64,000 bases of DNA from Kluyveromyces lactis (GCF_000002515.2 NC_006039.1:620001-684000), one strand, 5' to 3'; shown: positions 51,821-62,445, counted from the stretch's first letter. Notes: generated from the sequence alone by a model not told the origin. Numbers and translations are program-made.

Positions 51821-53776
51821 ATGTCGATAGGTCGAACAGTTATACATGTGCCATGTGCGCAGCGCTTTGTTAGGGCATTTCATGCTACGCGGGTACCTTA
51901 CGGCTCACCGTTGAAGGTTAAGTTGGACCTTCTGCAGAAGACACAGACACTTGTGAAGCGAACAGAGAAGGAAAATGGAAAGCAGAGGGATATCGCTCGA
52001 AGGGAAGCACGCAAAGCTCGGAAGTACGGATATTCCATTAAGAAAGCGAATGAAATCTTAAAAGGGAGACACAAAATTACTAATCTTGATAAGTCTATCA
52101 AAGTAGGACCAACTTCGGACGATGATACGAGCATTCTTTCTGTCGCTAACGATAAAAGATTAATGTATACTATACTAGGTATATCTAGACCTCAACTAAA
52201 AAATTCAATATTGGTGGAACGCGATGTTGCGAAATTTTGTAAGAGAGGCCAGTTGCAAAAGGCTTTATTTCTTATAAAGCTTGCTGGACCAAATGGTGCA
52301 GCTGGAATGAACACATTAATGACACATTATCTAGAAGTTGAAAAAGATAGCCATTCCGCTGTGGATTTATATTCTTGGAGAAAGAAGTGGCAAATACCTC
52401 CCAATGAATACACTGAAACAAATTTGTTCAAAGGGTTGGCAAGGTTGCCAGAACCAATTTCTGTCAAAGTTGCAGAACGAGTGGTGAAGATAGTTTTAAA
52501 ATTGGTTGAAGATGAAAGACTCAATAATATAAATTTTAACGCTGCATTAAGTGCGTTGGCGAACTCTAACGACCCTAGTTACCTGTTCAAATGTTTTGAT
52601 TTGAGACCCAAAGGTATAAAAAAAGATGCAATTGCGTACACGCAACTACTTATTGGATGTGCGAAGATTACAGATGCAGTGGAAGCCATTCAAAGGGCTG
52701 ATGATATAATGAACTCTGCTGACCCCAAAGTTATCGATTCACAAATGTTTTTTCATTATTTGAACGTTTGGCACTCTAGAAGGGATCTACGATTTTCCAA
52801 TTGTGTGTTGCCTCTGCTTGATATATTCTATGATTTTAAGGTCCCAAATGTTCGTTTCAAGAAAGAAATACCAGAATTTGTCAAGTTGCCTGCTTTGAAG
52901 AATTGGAATATCAAATCTAAAATGCGTTTGACTCCCCATGTTGCACATCTTTTAATGGAAAATTGCTTTAAGACCGGACAATACGAATATGGTATCGCTT
53001 TCTTCGAGCATTACCTGGGAAAAAGACCAAACCTTTTCAACAACAGAACAATAAACGCTGCGTTGAACTTAATTATCAAAGCAGATCCGGAGAACTGTGG
53101 AGAGAGATGTTATGAGCTACTTCGTAAGATGATGGATGATGGTATGTTGCGGGAACCCTTACAGCACGTCGTTTTAACTTATAAAGCATTTGAAAGACAG
53201 GCTACTAAAAAGCTAAACAACAGTGATCCTGTAAAGGCGACAGAACTTGTAAAATCATGTCTTGCACTTATGAAGGACAATGAAGCAAAGACTTCGATTC
53301 AAAATGATGAGTACAAGAGCTATTTATCCTGGAAACCATGGATGTTCTTATTGAGAATTGTTATGTCATGCAAAGACGCGTTACCTTTGACTTTCAAGAA
53401 AACGATAATAGACGAGTTCATTACCACAATGCTCTGTGATCCAGTAATGTTGTTGAAGCAGAGAGGAAGCACTCGAGAGAGTATGCGTTTTGTTTATCTT
53501 GAAGCTGTACGTTTTATAAAATCATTGGAATCATCTTTGAATTTAACCGATGAAGAACTAAAGGAAGTGCAAGCTGAAGCGGAAGATTCAAATTCTTTAC
53601 TTAAAAGAAAATTTTTGTTTCGTAGGCATCTAATAAGATTAAGAAAGAGAATCCTAGAGGTTGTGGATAACCTAGAACATGATAGGGATTCTAACAGCCC
53701 CGAAATCGAAAAATTGTTTAGACAATATTGTGAAACAATATTGGACACCAACATTGATGACTTTTCACCAACATAA
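51821..53776 (+). CDS. MRX1: Mitochondrial PPR-like gene-expression protein Mrx1
   Basis: A helical-repeat protein at the YER077C position, beside ICP55 and MAM33. From the ATG at 51821 it has 651 residues and begins MSIGRTVIHVPCAQRFVRAFHATRVPYG, a convincing mitochondrial presequence with cleavage around the FHATRV segment. From the ATG at 51623 it would have 717 residues and start with a hydrophobic stretch, less suited to matrix import. Pentatricopeptide-like helical pairs run from about residue 190 to 480, for example KRGQLQKALFLIKLAG, VAHLLMENCFKTGQYEYGIAFFEHYL and TINAALNLIIKA. S. cerevisiae Mrx1 belongs to the MIOREX assemblies around mitochondrial ribosomes. The RNA target is unknown. 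Confidence 0.78.
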   Translation: MSIGRTVIHVPCAQRFVRAFHATRVPYGSPLKVKLDLLQKTQTLVKRTEKENGKQRDIARREARKARKYGYSIKKANEILKGRHKITNLDKSIKVGPTSDDDTSILSVANDKRLMYTILGISRPQLKNSILVERDVAKFCKRGQLQKALFLIKLAGPNGAAGMNTLMTHYLEVEKDSHSAVDLYSWRKKWQIPPNEYTETNLFKGLARLPEPISVKVAERVVKIVLKLVEDERLNNINFNAALSALANSNDPSYLFKCFDLRPKGIKKDAIAYTQLLIGCAKITDAVEAIQRADDIMNSADPKVIDSQMFFHYLNVWHSRRDLRFSNCVLPLLDIFYDFKVPNVRFKKEIPEFVKLPALKNWNIKSKMRLTPHVAHLLMENCFKTGQYEYGIAFFEHYLGKRPNLFNNRTINAALNLIIKADPENCGERCYELLRKMMDDGMLREPLQHVVLTYKAFERQATKKLNNSDPVKATELVKSCLALMKDNEAKTSIQNDEYKSYLSWKPWMFLLRIVMSCKDALPLTFKKTIIDEFITTMLCDPVMLLKQRGSTRESMRFVYLEAVRFIKSLESSLNLTDEELKEVQAEAEDSNSLLKRKFLFRRHLIRLRKRILEVVDNLEHDRDSNSPEIEKLFRQYCETILDTNIDDFSPT

Positions 53777-54145
53777 TTGAGATGCCTCCTGTACATACTA
53801 AACCAATGAAAAAGGCATCTCACTTGGAGGCTTGTCTTTTGCTGGCTCTGCATTTCAATAATTAAACTATTGCAAACGGTGTAATAATCAAAGGTACCAA
53901 TGGAAAAGACGATAGGTACATTATAACAGATATTACATAGAGCGATATATAATGTACAAATTTGCCTTAAAAATCCATAATAAAAAAGGTAAGAGAAAAA
54001 TTATGTATATACAAGAGAAATGTTGATAGAGGGATCATAAAGCTCAGTGATCAGTAGTGAAGTAAAACCACCAAGAGGCAGAATTGTTTTTGAATGAACA
54101 AATACTTCTGTCTTTAGTCATATTGAAAAAGAGTTATTGTTGCAA
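53777..54145. terminator. Convergent 3' region MRX1 / MAM33
   Basis: A 369-bp AT-rich gap between facing stops; two terminators expected, no other feature seen. Confidence 0.45.
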
Positions 54146-54925
54146 TTACTCGAAGAACTTCTTCATTTTCGACAACCATTGAATGTATTCATTATTCTCC
54201 TTGAACTCAGAGTAATTAGAAATGAATGAAGTTAAATCGGTGGTGATACCTCTGGATTCCAAGTAAGATTCCAAGGACTCTTGCAAAGATTCATCCAAGT
54301 TAGAGAATGGAGGACCGTGGTATCCCAATTCTCTCTTGATTTCGGCTTCTGCTGATTCATTCAAAGCATCTTCTGCTGATTCGTATGGGGTAACGGAATC
54401 GACGTAGAAAGAACCTTCTTGCATGTTCATCAAAAGCTCAAATGAAATTGCTGTGTTGTCGGAGTTCTTCACAACGACAATGTTGACATTGGCAAAGTTA
54501 TCAGACATACTATCGAAATCTTCCTCCAATTGTTCTTCAGATTGTTCTAAAGCAGCTGGTTCGACAGGCAAGTTAGCAACTTGAGCAACGTCAAAGAAGA
54601 CATTGATAGTTTCATCGTTCAATTGTCTTCTAATGTGAGCCAAGTTACGGCCTTCTTGAACGACAGGCTCAAAACCGTACTTGGACAGGAAAGTAGCCAA
54701 TTCTTCTGGCAAGTCGACAATTTGTTGAGAAGTTTCTAATTCGACTTCGCTGTTTAAAACTTGAGCAACCTTCGTAGTATGTTGGTTGAAAGTGGTAGCA
54801 GTATAGGAGAGTTGACGGGAAGATGTGATAAAGGTTGGACGAGCAATCACATTTCTGGCCACCTGGATGGAAGCTGGACGAGCAGCAACACGGGAGGCAA
54901 CACGGGTAATCAAACGTAGGGACAT
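54146..54925 (-). CDS. MAM33: Mitochondrial matrix p32-family protein Mam33
   Basis: A 259-residue protein (S. cerevisiae 266) of the p32/gC1qR family, acidic doughnut-shaped trimers of the mitochondrial matrix that aid mitochondrial translation and ribosome assembly. The N-terminus [20 protein letters not shown] is a strong presequence. Then come acidic, Glu/Gln-rich sequence, [58 protein letters not shown], and the closing [13 protein letters not shown]. Strong codon bias suggests high expression. It is the YIL070C counterpart. A PAC-perfect AGCTCATCGC lies 75 bp upstream of the ATG. Confidence 0.96.
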   Translation of the reverse strand: MSLRLITRVASRVAARPASIQVARNVIARPTFITSSRQLSYTATTFNQHTTKVAQVLNSEVELETSQQIVDLPEELATFLSKYGFEPVVQEGRNLAHIRRQLNDETINVFFDVAQVANLPVEPAALEQSEEQLEEDFDSMSDNFANVNIVVVKNSDNTAISFELLMNMQEGSFYVDSVTPYESAEDALNESAEAEIKRELGYHGPPFSNLDESLQESLESYLESRGITTDLTSFISNYSEFKENNEYIQWLSKMKKFFE

Positions 54926-56714
54926 AGTATTCTATCAGGGGAGGGGGCTTATCCTATAGGACTGGTTTGTTTTAACCCTTAAATTTGGATCAAATAAGCT
55001 AGCTCATCGCTTGAAATATCACAGTTCAATATAAGAGCTTATAATCTTTCCAGAATTCTTTTTCCTTTCAGCTCTCGATCCTAGAGTGTGGCAAAAAGAA
55101 AGTATATCAGGGTAATGAGGTGGATGCCCTTTTCATATTTACCCGCACGTTCAGCGTCACGTGAATGAGTAAAGTGTAAACAAGCCAATAAAAGAGGTAA
55201 AGACGCCATCCGGGTACAAATTGCTCGAACAGTTCTAAGGGCGGACCCTGGTACAGATACAGTGCGTTGACTTCTAGGCGTACGTAATTTTCGCTTTTCG
55301 TTTTGTGAGTAGTGGTAGCCTTTAGTTTCCGAGTTATTTCACTACGTTAATTTCTTCGTTTCAGCTTGCAGAAAGATGTTCGAGACCCGAGTCCATTTCT
55401 ATTGAAAATTCTTTTCTTTTGTGAGGGAAGCGAACTTTCGAACCGTTTTGGTCACTGCTTTCCGTGCTAACATTCTGGATCAAAAGTACGAAATTTTTCG
55501 AGCCTTAGTCCCATGGTAACTCTCGCATTACTATTTGACAAATGAACGTTTACTGATCAGAGTGTGTTTAGGGCAGAGAGGTAATGTCCGTTTCGACCGT
55601 AGTCTCGAACCGGAACAATGATCAACGCCTTGGTTTTCCCGAGAAAATTCGTGTTCGTTTTTGCAAGAGCACGGAGGACAACATTCATTGTCAGTTCTAA
55701 GAAAGAAAAAAAAGCCAGTTGCAAATAATTGTAACGACGTAATTTACTGCGCAAAAGAGCCCCATCTATGATTATGCTCATGATTGAAATTTATTCCCAG
55801 GATTTTGCTGTGGTGTGTTATGCAGCCATCTGCAATTCTTCTATTAAACTACTTTTCACAAGTTGAAGAGTACAAGTCCAAGAACATACTCTCAGACTAG
55901 TACCCAGGGGATCTAGATCTTTTGACTATTAGCATATTTTTCGGTCCTTATTATACCGTTCTTTCGGCTCTACTGTTGATTTCTAGATTTGTGTCTTTTT
56001 TTTTGTTCATACATTTCACAAAGCAACAGAGTGTCGTAATTAACCATAGAAACTGCTTCTTCATCCGTGATATCCTTGTAACATGTCTTGACAATTTGCG
56101 GTTCTTATTCAACAAGAGATGAGTATTGCTTGGTAAAATTGCAATCGGCATGAGGGTGTAAATAGTTTAGAAGATTTATCGCATATTTTTCTGAGTCCTT
56201 TGTTTTCAGTACCTTTCTGCCTACATAAGGTGTCTTTTCAGGTAATTTCCTACAGATGAAAAGTAATCTAATTAAGTAGCAAGGTGTCTGGTTCAACCAA
56301 CGAAGTGGGCATTACTATATCACATATGCATTTATGTAATTCGACCGTATATCACGTGGATGTGCGTGCTAATTGTTGTTGTTGTTGTTTTTTTTTCCAT
56401 TGGATATGTTTCTCGAATGCATGCATCTGTGTATCCTTATGCAATCCTCTTCTCAATATCTTTTTTAGAATTTCTTTTCTTTTCGGTCAAGTGTTTTCTA
56501 ATTCGTAATTTCTAGGTCTAGTGCATTATTGAACCAAATAGAACAGCTTCCAACATCTTCAGCTATCTTTTAACTTTGTTCGAATCACTGCTTTAACGAA
56601 GACACCAAATAAGAACCTATACCAAGACAAAACTGTCAAATTAAGCATACAGAAAGAAAGTACTTTGTTAGTAATAGGGTGTCAAATCTAATCTATTTAT
56701 AATTTCGAAGAGAA
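54926..56714. promoter_or_regulatory. 1.8-kb divergent promoter MAM33 / PTP3
   Basis: The longest gap in the window. It has a PAC site at 55001-55010, CACGTG at 55158-55163 and 56353-56358, and a TTG repeat followed by T tract near 56376-56397. Short frames at 55557-55781, 55922-56122 and 56284-56508 look random. The counterpart of S. cerevisiae YER076C would be expected here but no such frame exists. Confidence 0.45.
55001..55010 (-). promoter_or_regulatory. PAC element upstream of MAM33
   Basis: The minus strand reads GCGATGAGCT, an exact PAC match, 75 bp before the MAM33 ATG. No RRPE partner is seen beside it. Confidence 0.5.
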
Positions 56715-59666
56715 ATGGAGTATATAGACACGATGGGCACCAACAAACAACAGGAAGAAATCCAACTCAAAGAACCTCTTTCGTTTTCAAGGCCTCTCGC
56801 TAGACCACCATCGATATCTGGATGTACAGAGTATAAAGATCGTGATTCAATTCAGAGCAGCTCATTCACATCGGAAAGTTCATCAGTTCTAAGTTCGTCA
56901 TCCACTTTGATCGATGATAAATCGTCGAATTCATCGTTAGCATCTCCTGCCCTGAGCGCAAATTACAAAAGAAATTCAACGGAGGTACTGCCCGAAAAGA
57001 TTCTGATACATGCGTCGACTTTCCCTTCAGCATCTGAACCTTCGTATAGTACATGTACACCTTCACCGTTGTCAGCATCTCATAGAAGTTCCCTTTCGTT
57101 TTCACGGAGTAGATCGCGGAGCATAGCAATGAAGTCCAATAGCTTGCCCGCTATTCCAACAATATGTCCAAAAGATCTCCGATTTCCTAAACATAAAGAC
57201 TGCTCGTTTATTAGCCCTGCGGACTTGCACCATTATATTGAAAATATGGACCAGAATCCCAATGAAAAACTGATAATATTCGATACAAGGCCGTTCATAG
57301 AGTTCAACAAAAATCACATCAGATCGGCAATGCACTTGTGTCTTCCCTCGACTTTACTGAAAAGGAAAAACTTCAATCTGGAAAGGTTGATAGGTAATCT
57401 ACCTTCCCCAGGAAGGGAAACTTTATCGGAATATTTATTGGGCAGTGACAGCGCCACTGCAAATGCCAAGGTGGTTATTTACGATAATGTGGCAAACCAG
57501 ACAGATTATGCAGTATCATTGGCATGTTTCGGAATATCTTCTAAGATCCTCGATCATGTAAGTGACAAACAAAAGCCTTCTGTTTTCATTCTCGCAGAAG
57601 GTTTTGAATCATTTAATGCAGCATATCCTGATGACGTCGAAGTTGGTACCATGGATTTGGAAGACTCTTATACCTTAGATTCCCCATCTTCCCCTCATCA
57701 GGCAGACAATATTTCTCCAGTTCAACCGCAGTTGAAACACTCTGGTAGATCTCATTCGCATTCTTGTTCTCCTTTGAAACAGCCACCACAAACCGGTAAC
57801 AGTAGGACTCTATCTGGTTCCCCAATATCCACATCATCACCATTATCATCTTTGTTTGGATTTAAACTGCCGGCACCGATAAATAATCAACATTTACCAA
57901 CTTTTAAGTTACCGCAGATTGAGCATGACATTTCCGATCTAGATAATTATGTGAAGGCCGTAGAGATCAATGAACGCTCTCAAAGAAATTCTTTCTTAGA
58001 ATCAGAAAATGACCTAAGATCCTTCAAATTTCCTGCTTCACCGTCCAAACAGTTCAGTACCGATGCGACTTCGTCATCATTTACTTCAACTCAAACAGCA
58101 TTATCGCCAGCAGATCCTTCTAGTGGCCACAATTCATCTAAACTAAATTTCCAAGTTAAATATGATAACCTATACCACAGATTTGCTTCAGAGGAGATCA
58201 ATCAGGTAGTTCCTTCCTGGTTCTGCCAATTAATGGACATTCCAAAACTGCACTTTATATCTAAGTTCCAAAGATTGGAGTTATTAGAAAGAAAAAGACT
58301 TCAGAGATTATTGGGCCCCTCATCGTCCGCTTCAATTGTCAGCACTCAATCTCGGTCTACTGTAGCTGGTAACGACAGATGTGTCGAAGATGGTCATTAT
58401 GATGTTGATGAGGATGATGCTGAAGAGAACTTACAAAGCATCACAATATCATCTGGGGTAGAATTTGGGACGAAGAATAGATATAAGGATATATTTCCTT
58501 ATGAGCACACAAGAGTAAAGCTCTCGCATTCTAGTATATGCAGTGCTGGCTGTGAGAATTCAACCCCTTCCCCGAGATCTTCCGCATATAGTTCCTGTGC
58601 TAGTGGCTTGCCAACTCAAGATGAACAAGAGGATGTTTGGAATACCTATATTAATGCTAACTATTTGGTTAATCCTTTTGCCCAACTTCAGCAAAGCTCT
58701 ACCGCTGACATCAAGTCTGTACGTTATATTGCCACCCAAGCTCCTTTGAAAGAGACAATTTCGGACTTCTACACCTGCATTCTGAACAACAATGTGCCCA
58801 TAATTCTAACGCTAACTGATGAGTTTGAAAATGGAGTTGAGAAGTGTTGCAACTTTTGGGCAAACGGTAACTATGATGGTATAAACGTCAAACTTCTGGA
58901 TGAATTTAGTACTATGTTACAAGATAAACCAATGAAGGCAGAATCTAACCATGAGGAAGATATGTTTGCATCTAAGTTTTGGAGACATCTTAAATTAAAC
59001 AAAACTTCAGACAATAACAATGAGATCATCATTCGAAGAATTGAACTGAGCTATAATAATGATAGAAGTAAGTTCCAACTATTGCAATTACAGATAAAAG
59101 ACTGGCCAGACTTAGGGACATTGCTCAAACCAAACGAAATTCTGCAAATAATCAATTTGAAGAATTTTGTCATTGATAGTCTGTTCGCACATAACGTGTA
59201 CTCTCCTAATTACACACCGACTGTGCTCGTTCATTGTTCTGCTGGATGTGGTCGAACAGGTACTTTGTGCACTGTTGATTCCATATTATCAAACCTAAAG
59301 AAGTTTGATACCGATGAGAATCCTTCTTTGTATGGCGCCTTCGCCGTACCGTTAACTCCTAATCTTTCTCCAACTACAAAATCTAATTCTTTTTCTGCTA
59401 CGAAACCACCAACAAGTCTCATGTTTGATCCAATCGTGACAACCGTAAACCAGTTCAGAAGACAGCGTATTTCTATGGTTCAAAATATCAACCAATTTCT
59501 CTTCATTTATGATTGTCTATTATTCTATTTTACATTGAATTTGGAGACTTCACCAACAGACCCTGAAAAGCGTAATAACTGGCAGTCTATGACAGACGAG
59601 AACTCACACCTTGACATTTTGCACAAATTTATAGACGGAAAGGTAAATGAGCTACAGCAAGTCTGA
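56715..59666 (+). CDS. PTP3: MAPK phosphotyrosine phosphatase (Ptp3/Ptp2 family)
   Basis: A 983-residue phosphatase. The N-terminal 160 residues are Ser-rich. A rhodanese/CDC25-like domain spans about 160-310 (PADLHHYIENM, IIFDTRPFIEFNKNHIRSAMHL), which in S. cerevisiae Ptp3 mediates binding to the MAP kinases Fus3 and Hog1. A long Ser/Pro linker follows. The tyrosine phosphatase domain runs from about 490 to 960, with YINANYLVNPF, ATQAPLKETISDFY, a WPDLG loop (the WPD motif, Asp) and VHCSAGCGRTGT with nucleophile Cys841. A short insert splits the region after the signature. Downregulation of MAP kinase pathways is the family role. Position next to YOS1 and RPS24 supports PTP3 (YER075C); PTP2 is the close paralogue in S. 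cerevisiae. Confidence 0.92.
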   Translation: MEYIDTMGTNKQQEEIQLKEPLSFSRPLARPPSISGCTEYKDRDSIQSSSFTSESSSVLSSSSTLIDDKSSNSSLASPALSANYKRNSTEVLPEKILIHASTFPSASEPSYSTCTPSPLSASHRSSLSFSRSRSRSIAMKSNSLPAIPTICPKDLRFPKHKDCSFISPADLHHYIENMDQNPNEKLIIFDTRPFIEFNKNHIRSAMHLCLPSTLLKRKNFNLERLIGNLPSPGRETLSEYLLGSDSATANAKVVIYDNVANQTDYAVSLACFGISSKILDHVSDKQKPSVFILAEGFESFNAAYPDDVEVGTMDLEDSYTLDSPSSPHQADNISPVQPQLKHSGRSHSHSCSPLKQPPQTGNSRTLSGSPISTSSPLSSLFGFKLPAPINNQHLPTFKLPQIEHDISDLDNYVKAVEINERSQRNSFLESENDLRSFKFPASPSKQFSTDATSSSFTSTQTALSPADPSSGHNSSKLNFQVKYDNLYHRFASEEINQVVPSWFCQLMDIPKLHFISKFQRLELLERKRLQRLLGPSSSASIVSTQSRSTVAGNDRCVEDGHYDVDEDDAEENLQSITISSGVEFGTKNRYKDIFPYEHTRVKLSHSSICSAGCENSTPSPRSSAYSSCASGLPTQDEQEDVWNTYINANYLVNPFAQLQQSSTADIKSVRYIATQAPLKETISDFYTCILNNNVPIILTLTDEFENGVEKCCNFWANGNYDGINVKLLDEFSTMLQDKPMKAESNHEEDMFASKFWRHLKLNKTSDNNNEIIIRRIELSYNNDRSKFQLLQLQIKDWPDLGTLLKPNEILQIINLKNFVIDSLFAHNVYSPNYTPTVLVHCSAGCGRTGTLCTVDSILSNLKKFDTDENPSLYGAFAVPLTPNLSPTTKSNSFSATKPPTSLMFDPIVTTVNQFRRQRISMVQNINQFLFIYDCLLFYFTLNLETSPTDPEKRNNWQSMTDENSHLDILHKFIDGKVNELQQV

Positions 59667-60020
59667 ATCCATCGTTTTGAAAGCGATATAGAATGCAAAC
59701 AATCTCGCTGCTCAAAATACAACATCAAGTGCTGTCAAACACCAACAAAGCAACTGATGCTCGCCTAACCATAATGACATACCATTCAATTCACTCGCTT
59801 TACCCTTTCTTAGCTTCCTTGATATTCTATTTTCTTTTTGTGGATATTTCCCACCATCACGAAGTTGAAAGGACATTGATGGAAACTTTAAATAATTGTT
59901 TTATAATAGTGATAAGCAATACAACCAGCATCATGATAAACCTAAATTGCCACCAGTATAAGTTATTGATATTCCGAACTATCTCTATTTATTGTACATA
60001 ATCTGCGTATATGTGCTATT
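59667..60020. terminator. Convergent 3' region PTP3 / YOS1
   Basis: A 354-bp gap with two facing terminators expected. A plus-strand frame at 59693-60001 overlaps it and looks random. Nothing else seen. Confidence 0.45.
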
Positions 60021-60503
60021 TCAACCTAGAAGGACTTCGTATATTATCACGAGAATGTTAATACCGATTAGTGGGACTGTAATAAAAGGTTGAAATTAAT
60101 CATTAGTTAGTAAAACTCAGCAATTGTAAGGGGTGAAATGGTAGAATCACCATTGCAGTGCATGTTACTGACACCTGAAACGAACTAAAGTGAACATACT
60201 TCTTAACAATGTTTGTACTGCGCCAATCAACTGTACTAGTTTAGATTTCGTGGTATTTTCTTGTTGGCCAAAGACGGCTTGATTTGATTGTGATCCAAGT
60301 CCAACTGGTAAATAATGGTGTGTGGTAGTTTCTGGTTAGTAATTATTATTCAAGCTTATATTAGCTGTATTCTGGTCTGGTCGAAACTTTTCTCAGGATC
60401 TTATAAACATACTTCTCCTTAGGAACCTTTCTTCACTCAAAACGGCGATGGAATTAATCAGCAATAAAACAACGTAAAATAGTCTTCCAAGCCCAAAGAT
60501 CAT
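60021..60503 (-). CDS. YOS1: ER-Golgi transport protein Yos1, three exons
   Basis: A spliced gene assembled by hand. Exon 1 is 60503-60413 (91 nt), intron 1 60412-60305 (108 nt), exon 2 60304-60200 (105 nt), intron 2 60199-60077 (123 nt), exon 3 60076-60021 (56 nt). Both introns start GTATGT, both have a perfect TACTAAC (60341-60335 and 60112-60106) and both end in AG. The joined frame gives 83 residues (S. cerevisiae 85) starting MIFGLGRLFYVVLLLI, with FGQQENTTKSKLVQLIGAVQ in the middle and ending PLIGINILVIIYEVLLG. These match Yos1 almost residue for residue. Two membrane segments are visible. Yos1 binds the Yip1-Yif1 complex in COPII vesicle budding. It lies between PTP3 and RPS24 exactly as YER074W-A does. 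S. cerevisiae has one intron as I recall, at the site of intron 1. Confidence 0.97.
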
Positions 60504-60962
60504 TATAGATATAATCTGAATCAAAGGTTGTCTAATTCTACCTTTCTGAAGCTTTGCTAAAACAACATAACAGTGAATTTTTTTTTACTATTCAGCATGT
60601 TGAGCATTGAATTCGTCCTATTTTCAATATTTCTATTGTTGTTTTGCACAATATCTGACGAAATATAAAACATATCACATACTAAGGATTCTATGATCGA
60701 AGAAAACGTAATTAACACAACTTATAAAACTAGGGTACTTAGCACAGCTCGATGGAAACAAAATTATATTGTATTTGTGGCGTTTTTACATATATATAAA
60801 ATACATATAAAGAAATTTTGAGAAATATTAGGAGGATAAATCCAGCAGCAGAGTAACTTCATGCTAATGTAGATATAAATTCAAATAAACGGTAATAAAC
60901 CAATTGATAAAAAGTTAAAGTAATGCAACTTATAATATGGTTGGTATTGGGGTTTATTGAAT
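60504..60962. promoter_or_regulatory. YOS1 promoter and RPS24 3' end
   Basis: A 459-bp AT-rich gap between two minus-strand genes. It contains TATATATAAA near 60791-60800, close to the RPS24 end. No gene seen. Confidence 0.4.
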
Positions 60963-61943
60963 TTAATCAGCGTTACGTCTAGCGGCCTTCTTGGCAATAC
61001 TCTTACCAGTACCGAAGATCTTCTTACCTCTGTTCTTTCTTTGTTTTCTTTGTTGTCTGGAGGCCTTTTCGACCTTTTCAGCCAAACCGTATCTGACTAA
61101 TCTGTAAGCTGGTTCGAACTTCTTGGCGTCAGCAACAGAGTTGTAGACCAAACCAAAACCAGTGGATTTACCACCACCGTATTGGGTTCTGAAACCGAAG
61201 ACGGAAACAGCGTCCTTTTCAGCCTTGTAAGCTTCAGCCAACTTTTCACGCAATTCATCCTTGGAAACGTTAGCTCTGTTTGGGTGCAAGACGTCAACGA
61301 CGAATTGCTTTCTGGCCAACAATGGGTTGGAGATAACCTTTCTGGTACGGATAGTAATAGCGTCAGACTATTAAAAATTAGCGAGGATGAAATATGTTAG
61401 TAAAAAATTCATTTCTAATGCAATTTAGGTCCCAGATGTTCATTTAAATCAGTGATTGGAGAGACTTCTACATTATTGGCTCTGTTTTTACATGTGCATA
61501 TCAAGATGGCTCATTCATACAAATTTCCTTTCAGACACAGAGATTTCAAATACTGCCTGATTATTACACTGCTGGTAGCCAAGGTTCGTCCACTGTGAAC
61601 GGTAAAATACTAATTATTCCTGTATTCTCATTCTCTCTGTAAGTTCATAATAGGTTGTTTCCATTTTTGATTCAATACGACGATAATGCATTGGTCATCA
61701 AATAACTTGACTTAAATCCTGCGATGCTTACACGCAAGTATCTGAATCCAAACTACTGAGAATATCACTTGAAGTAGTAATCCGATAACGTAGTCTTTTC
61801 GTTTGAGTTCTGTCCTTCCATAAATTCATTTATTGGTCATATTTTGTTAAACATATAGGTCTCACTCCAAATTATTCGACAAATTCATTGCTTTCACTGA
61901 AATAACTCCCACCATTAGTTTCCGACACTCTCAGACATACCAT
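60963..61943 (-). CDS. RPS24: 40S ribosomal protein eS24, ATG-only first exon
   Basis: A spliced gene. Exon 1 is only the ATG (61943-61941), followed at once by GTATGT (61940-61935). The intron runs 61940-61368 (573 nt) with a perfect TACTAAC (61402-61396) and the acceptor AATAG. Exon 2 is 61367-60963 and starts [15 protein letters not shown]. The joined protein has 135 residues, the same as S. cerevisiae Rps24, including [19 protein letters not shown] and the basic tail KKAARRNAD. The intron position is the same as in both S. cerevisiae copies. eS24 sits in the small subunit and is needed for early rRNA processing. Codon bias is extreme. Single-copy here at the merge point of the YER074W and YIL069C neighbourhoods. 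Confidence 0.98.
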
Positions 61944-62149
61944 TTCTGTTGTTATCCTTCTGTTTACAGCTTCTTTCCGGTGTATTAGTACAAACAATAT
62001 AGCTATAAGAACATCAACACTTCCTACATAAAACTACTGTTAAAACTCAAATACCAGGTTTTCCATATATTTTGAAAAATCGTTGAATTACCAAAAATCC
62101 AAGTTCGTTGAGAATCGAGTGAACCACAGAGACAATACCCTACAACGCA

Positions 62150-62445
62150 ATGCAACAACTGGCTGGCGAGCTGCTACAAGCGAATAGAGCCGAAAAGCCT
62201 CGTTGGTCGTAGTGTCCAACGACTGTGAGAAACGGAGAGCAGTAGTCTACGATGCACCAAGGGCATAGGAAGGGTGGATATTGCCTAGGCTGGGCGAGCC
62301 ACTACCGTAAGAACGTTTCTGCTGGGCAGATCCAGGCAGAGACAGAGAGAAACTCTCGCCAGCTGGGGGGATCGCAATGAAGGAGCAGCCAAGATTCTTC
62401 CCTACCAGCTCAGTGTCGAGCCGGGCATATTCTGATTCGGGTTTT
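62150..62445. other. GC-rich, hairpin-rich segment: candidate structured RNA or unusual promoter
   Basis: My hand count over 62161-62400 gives 134 G+C in 240 bases (about 56 percent), well above the flanking DNA, with no open frame. Hairpins visible: TCGTTGG/CCAACGA with a 9-base loop at 62200-62222; GGCT/AGCC with a 5-base loop at 62288-62300; GAGAG/CTCTC with a 3-base loop at 62345-62357. It lies between the Rap1-like site and the RPS24 ATG. I recognise no snRNA, RNase P, MRP, SRP or box C/D pattern. The strand is undecided. Confidence 0.35.

Noticed and set aside
55600-55625. CTCGAACCGG, reverse of a tRNA B box
   Set aside because: The reverse strand lacks a matching A box and cloverleaf.
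59693-60001. 102-codon plus-strand frame downstream of PTP3
   Set aside because: Starts just past the PTP3 stop, random composition, in a terminator region facing YOS1.
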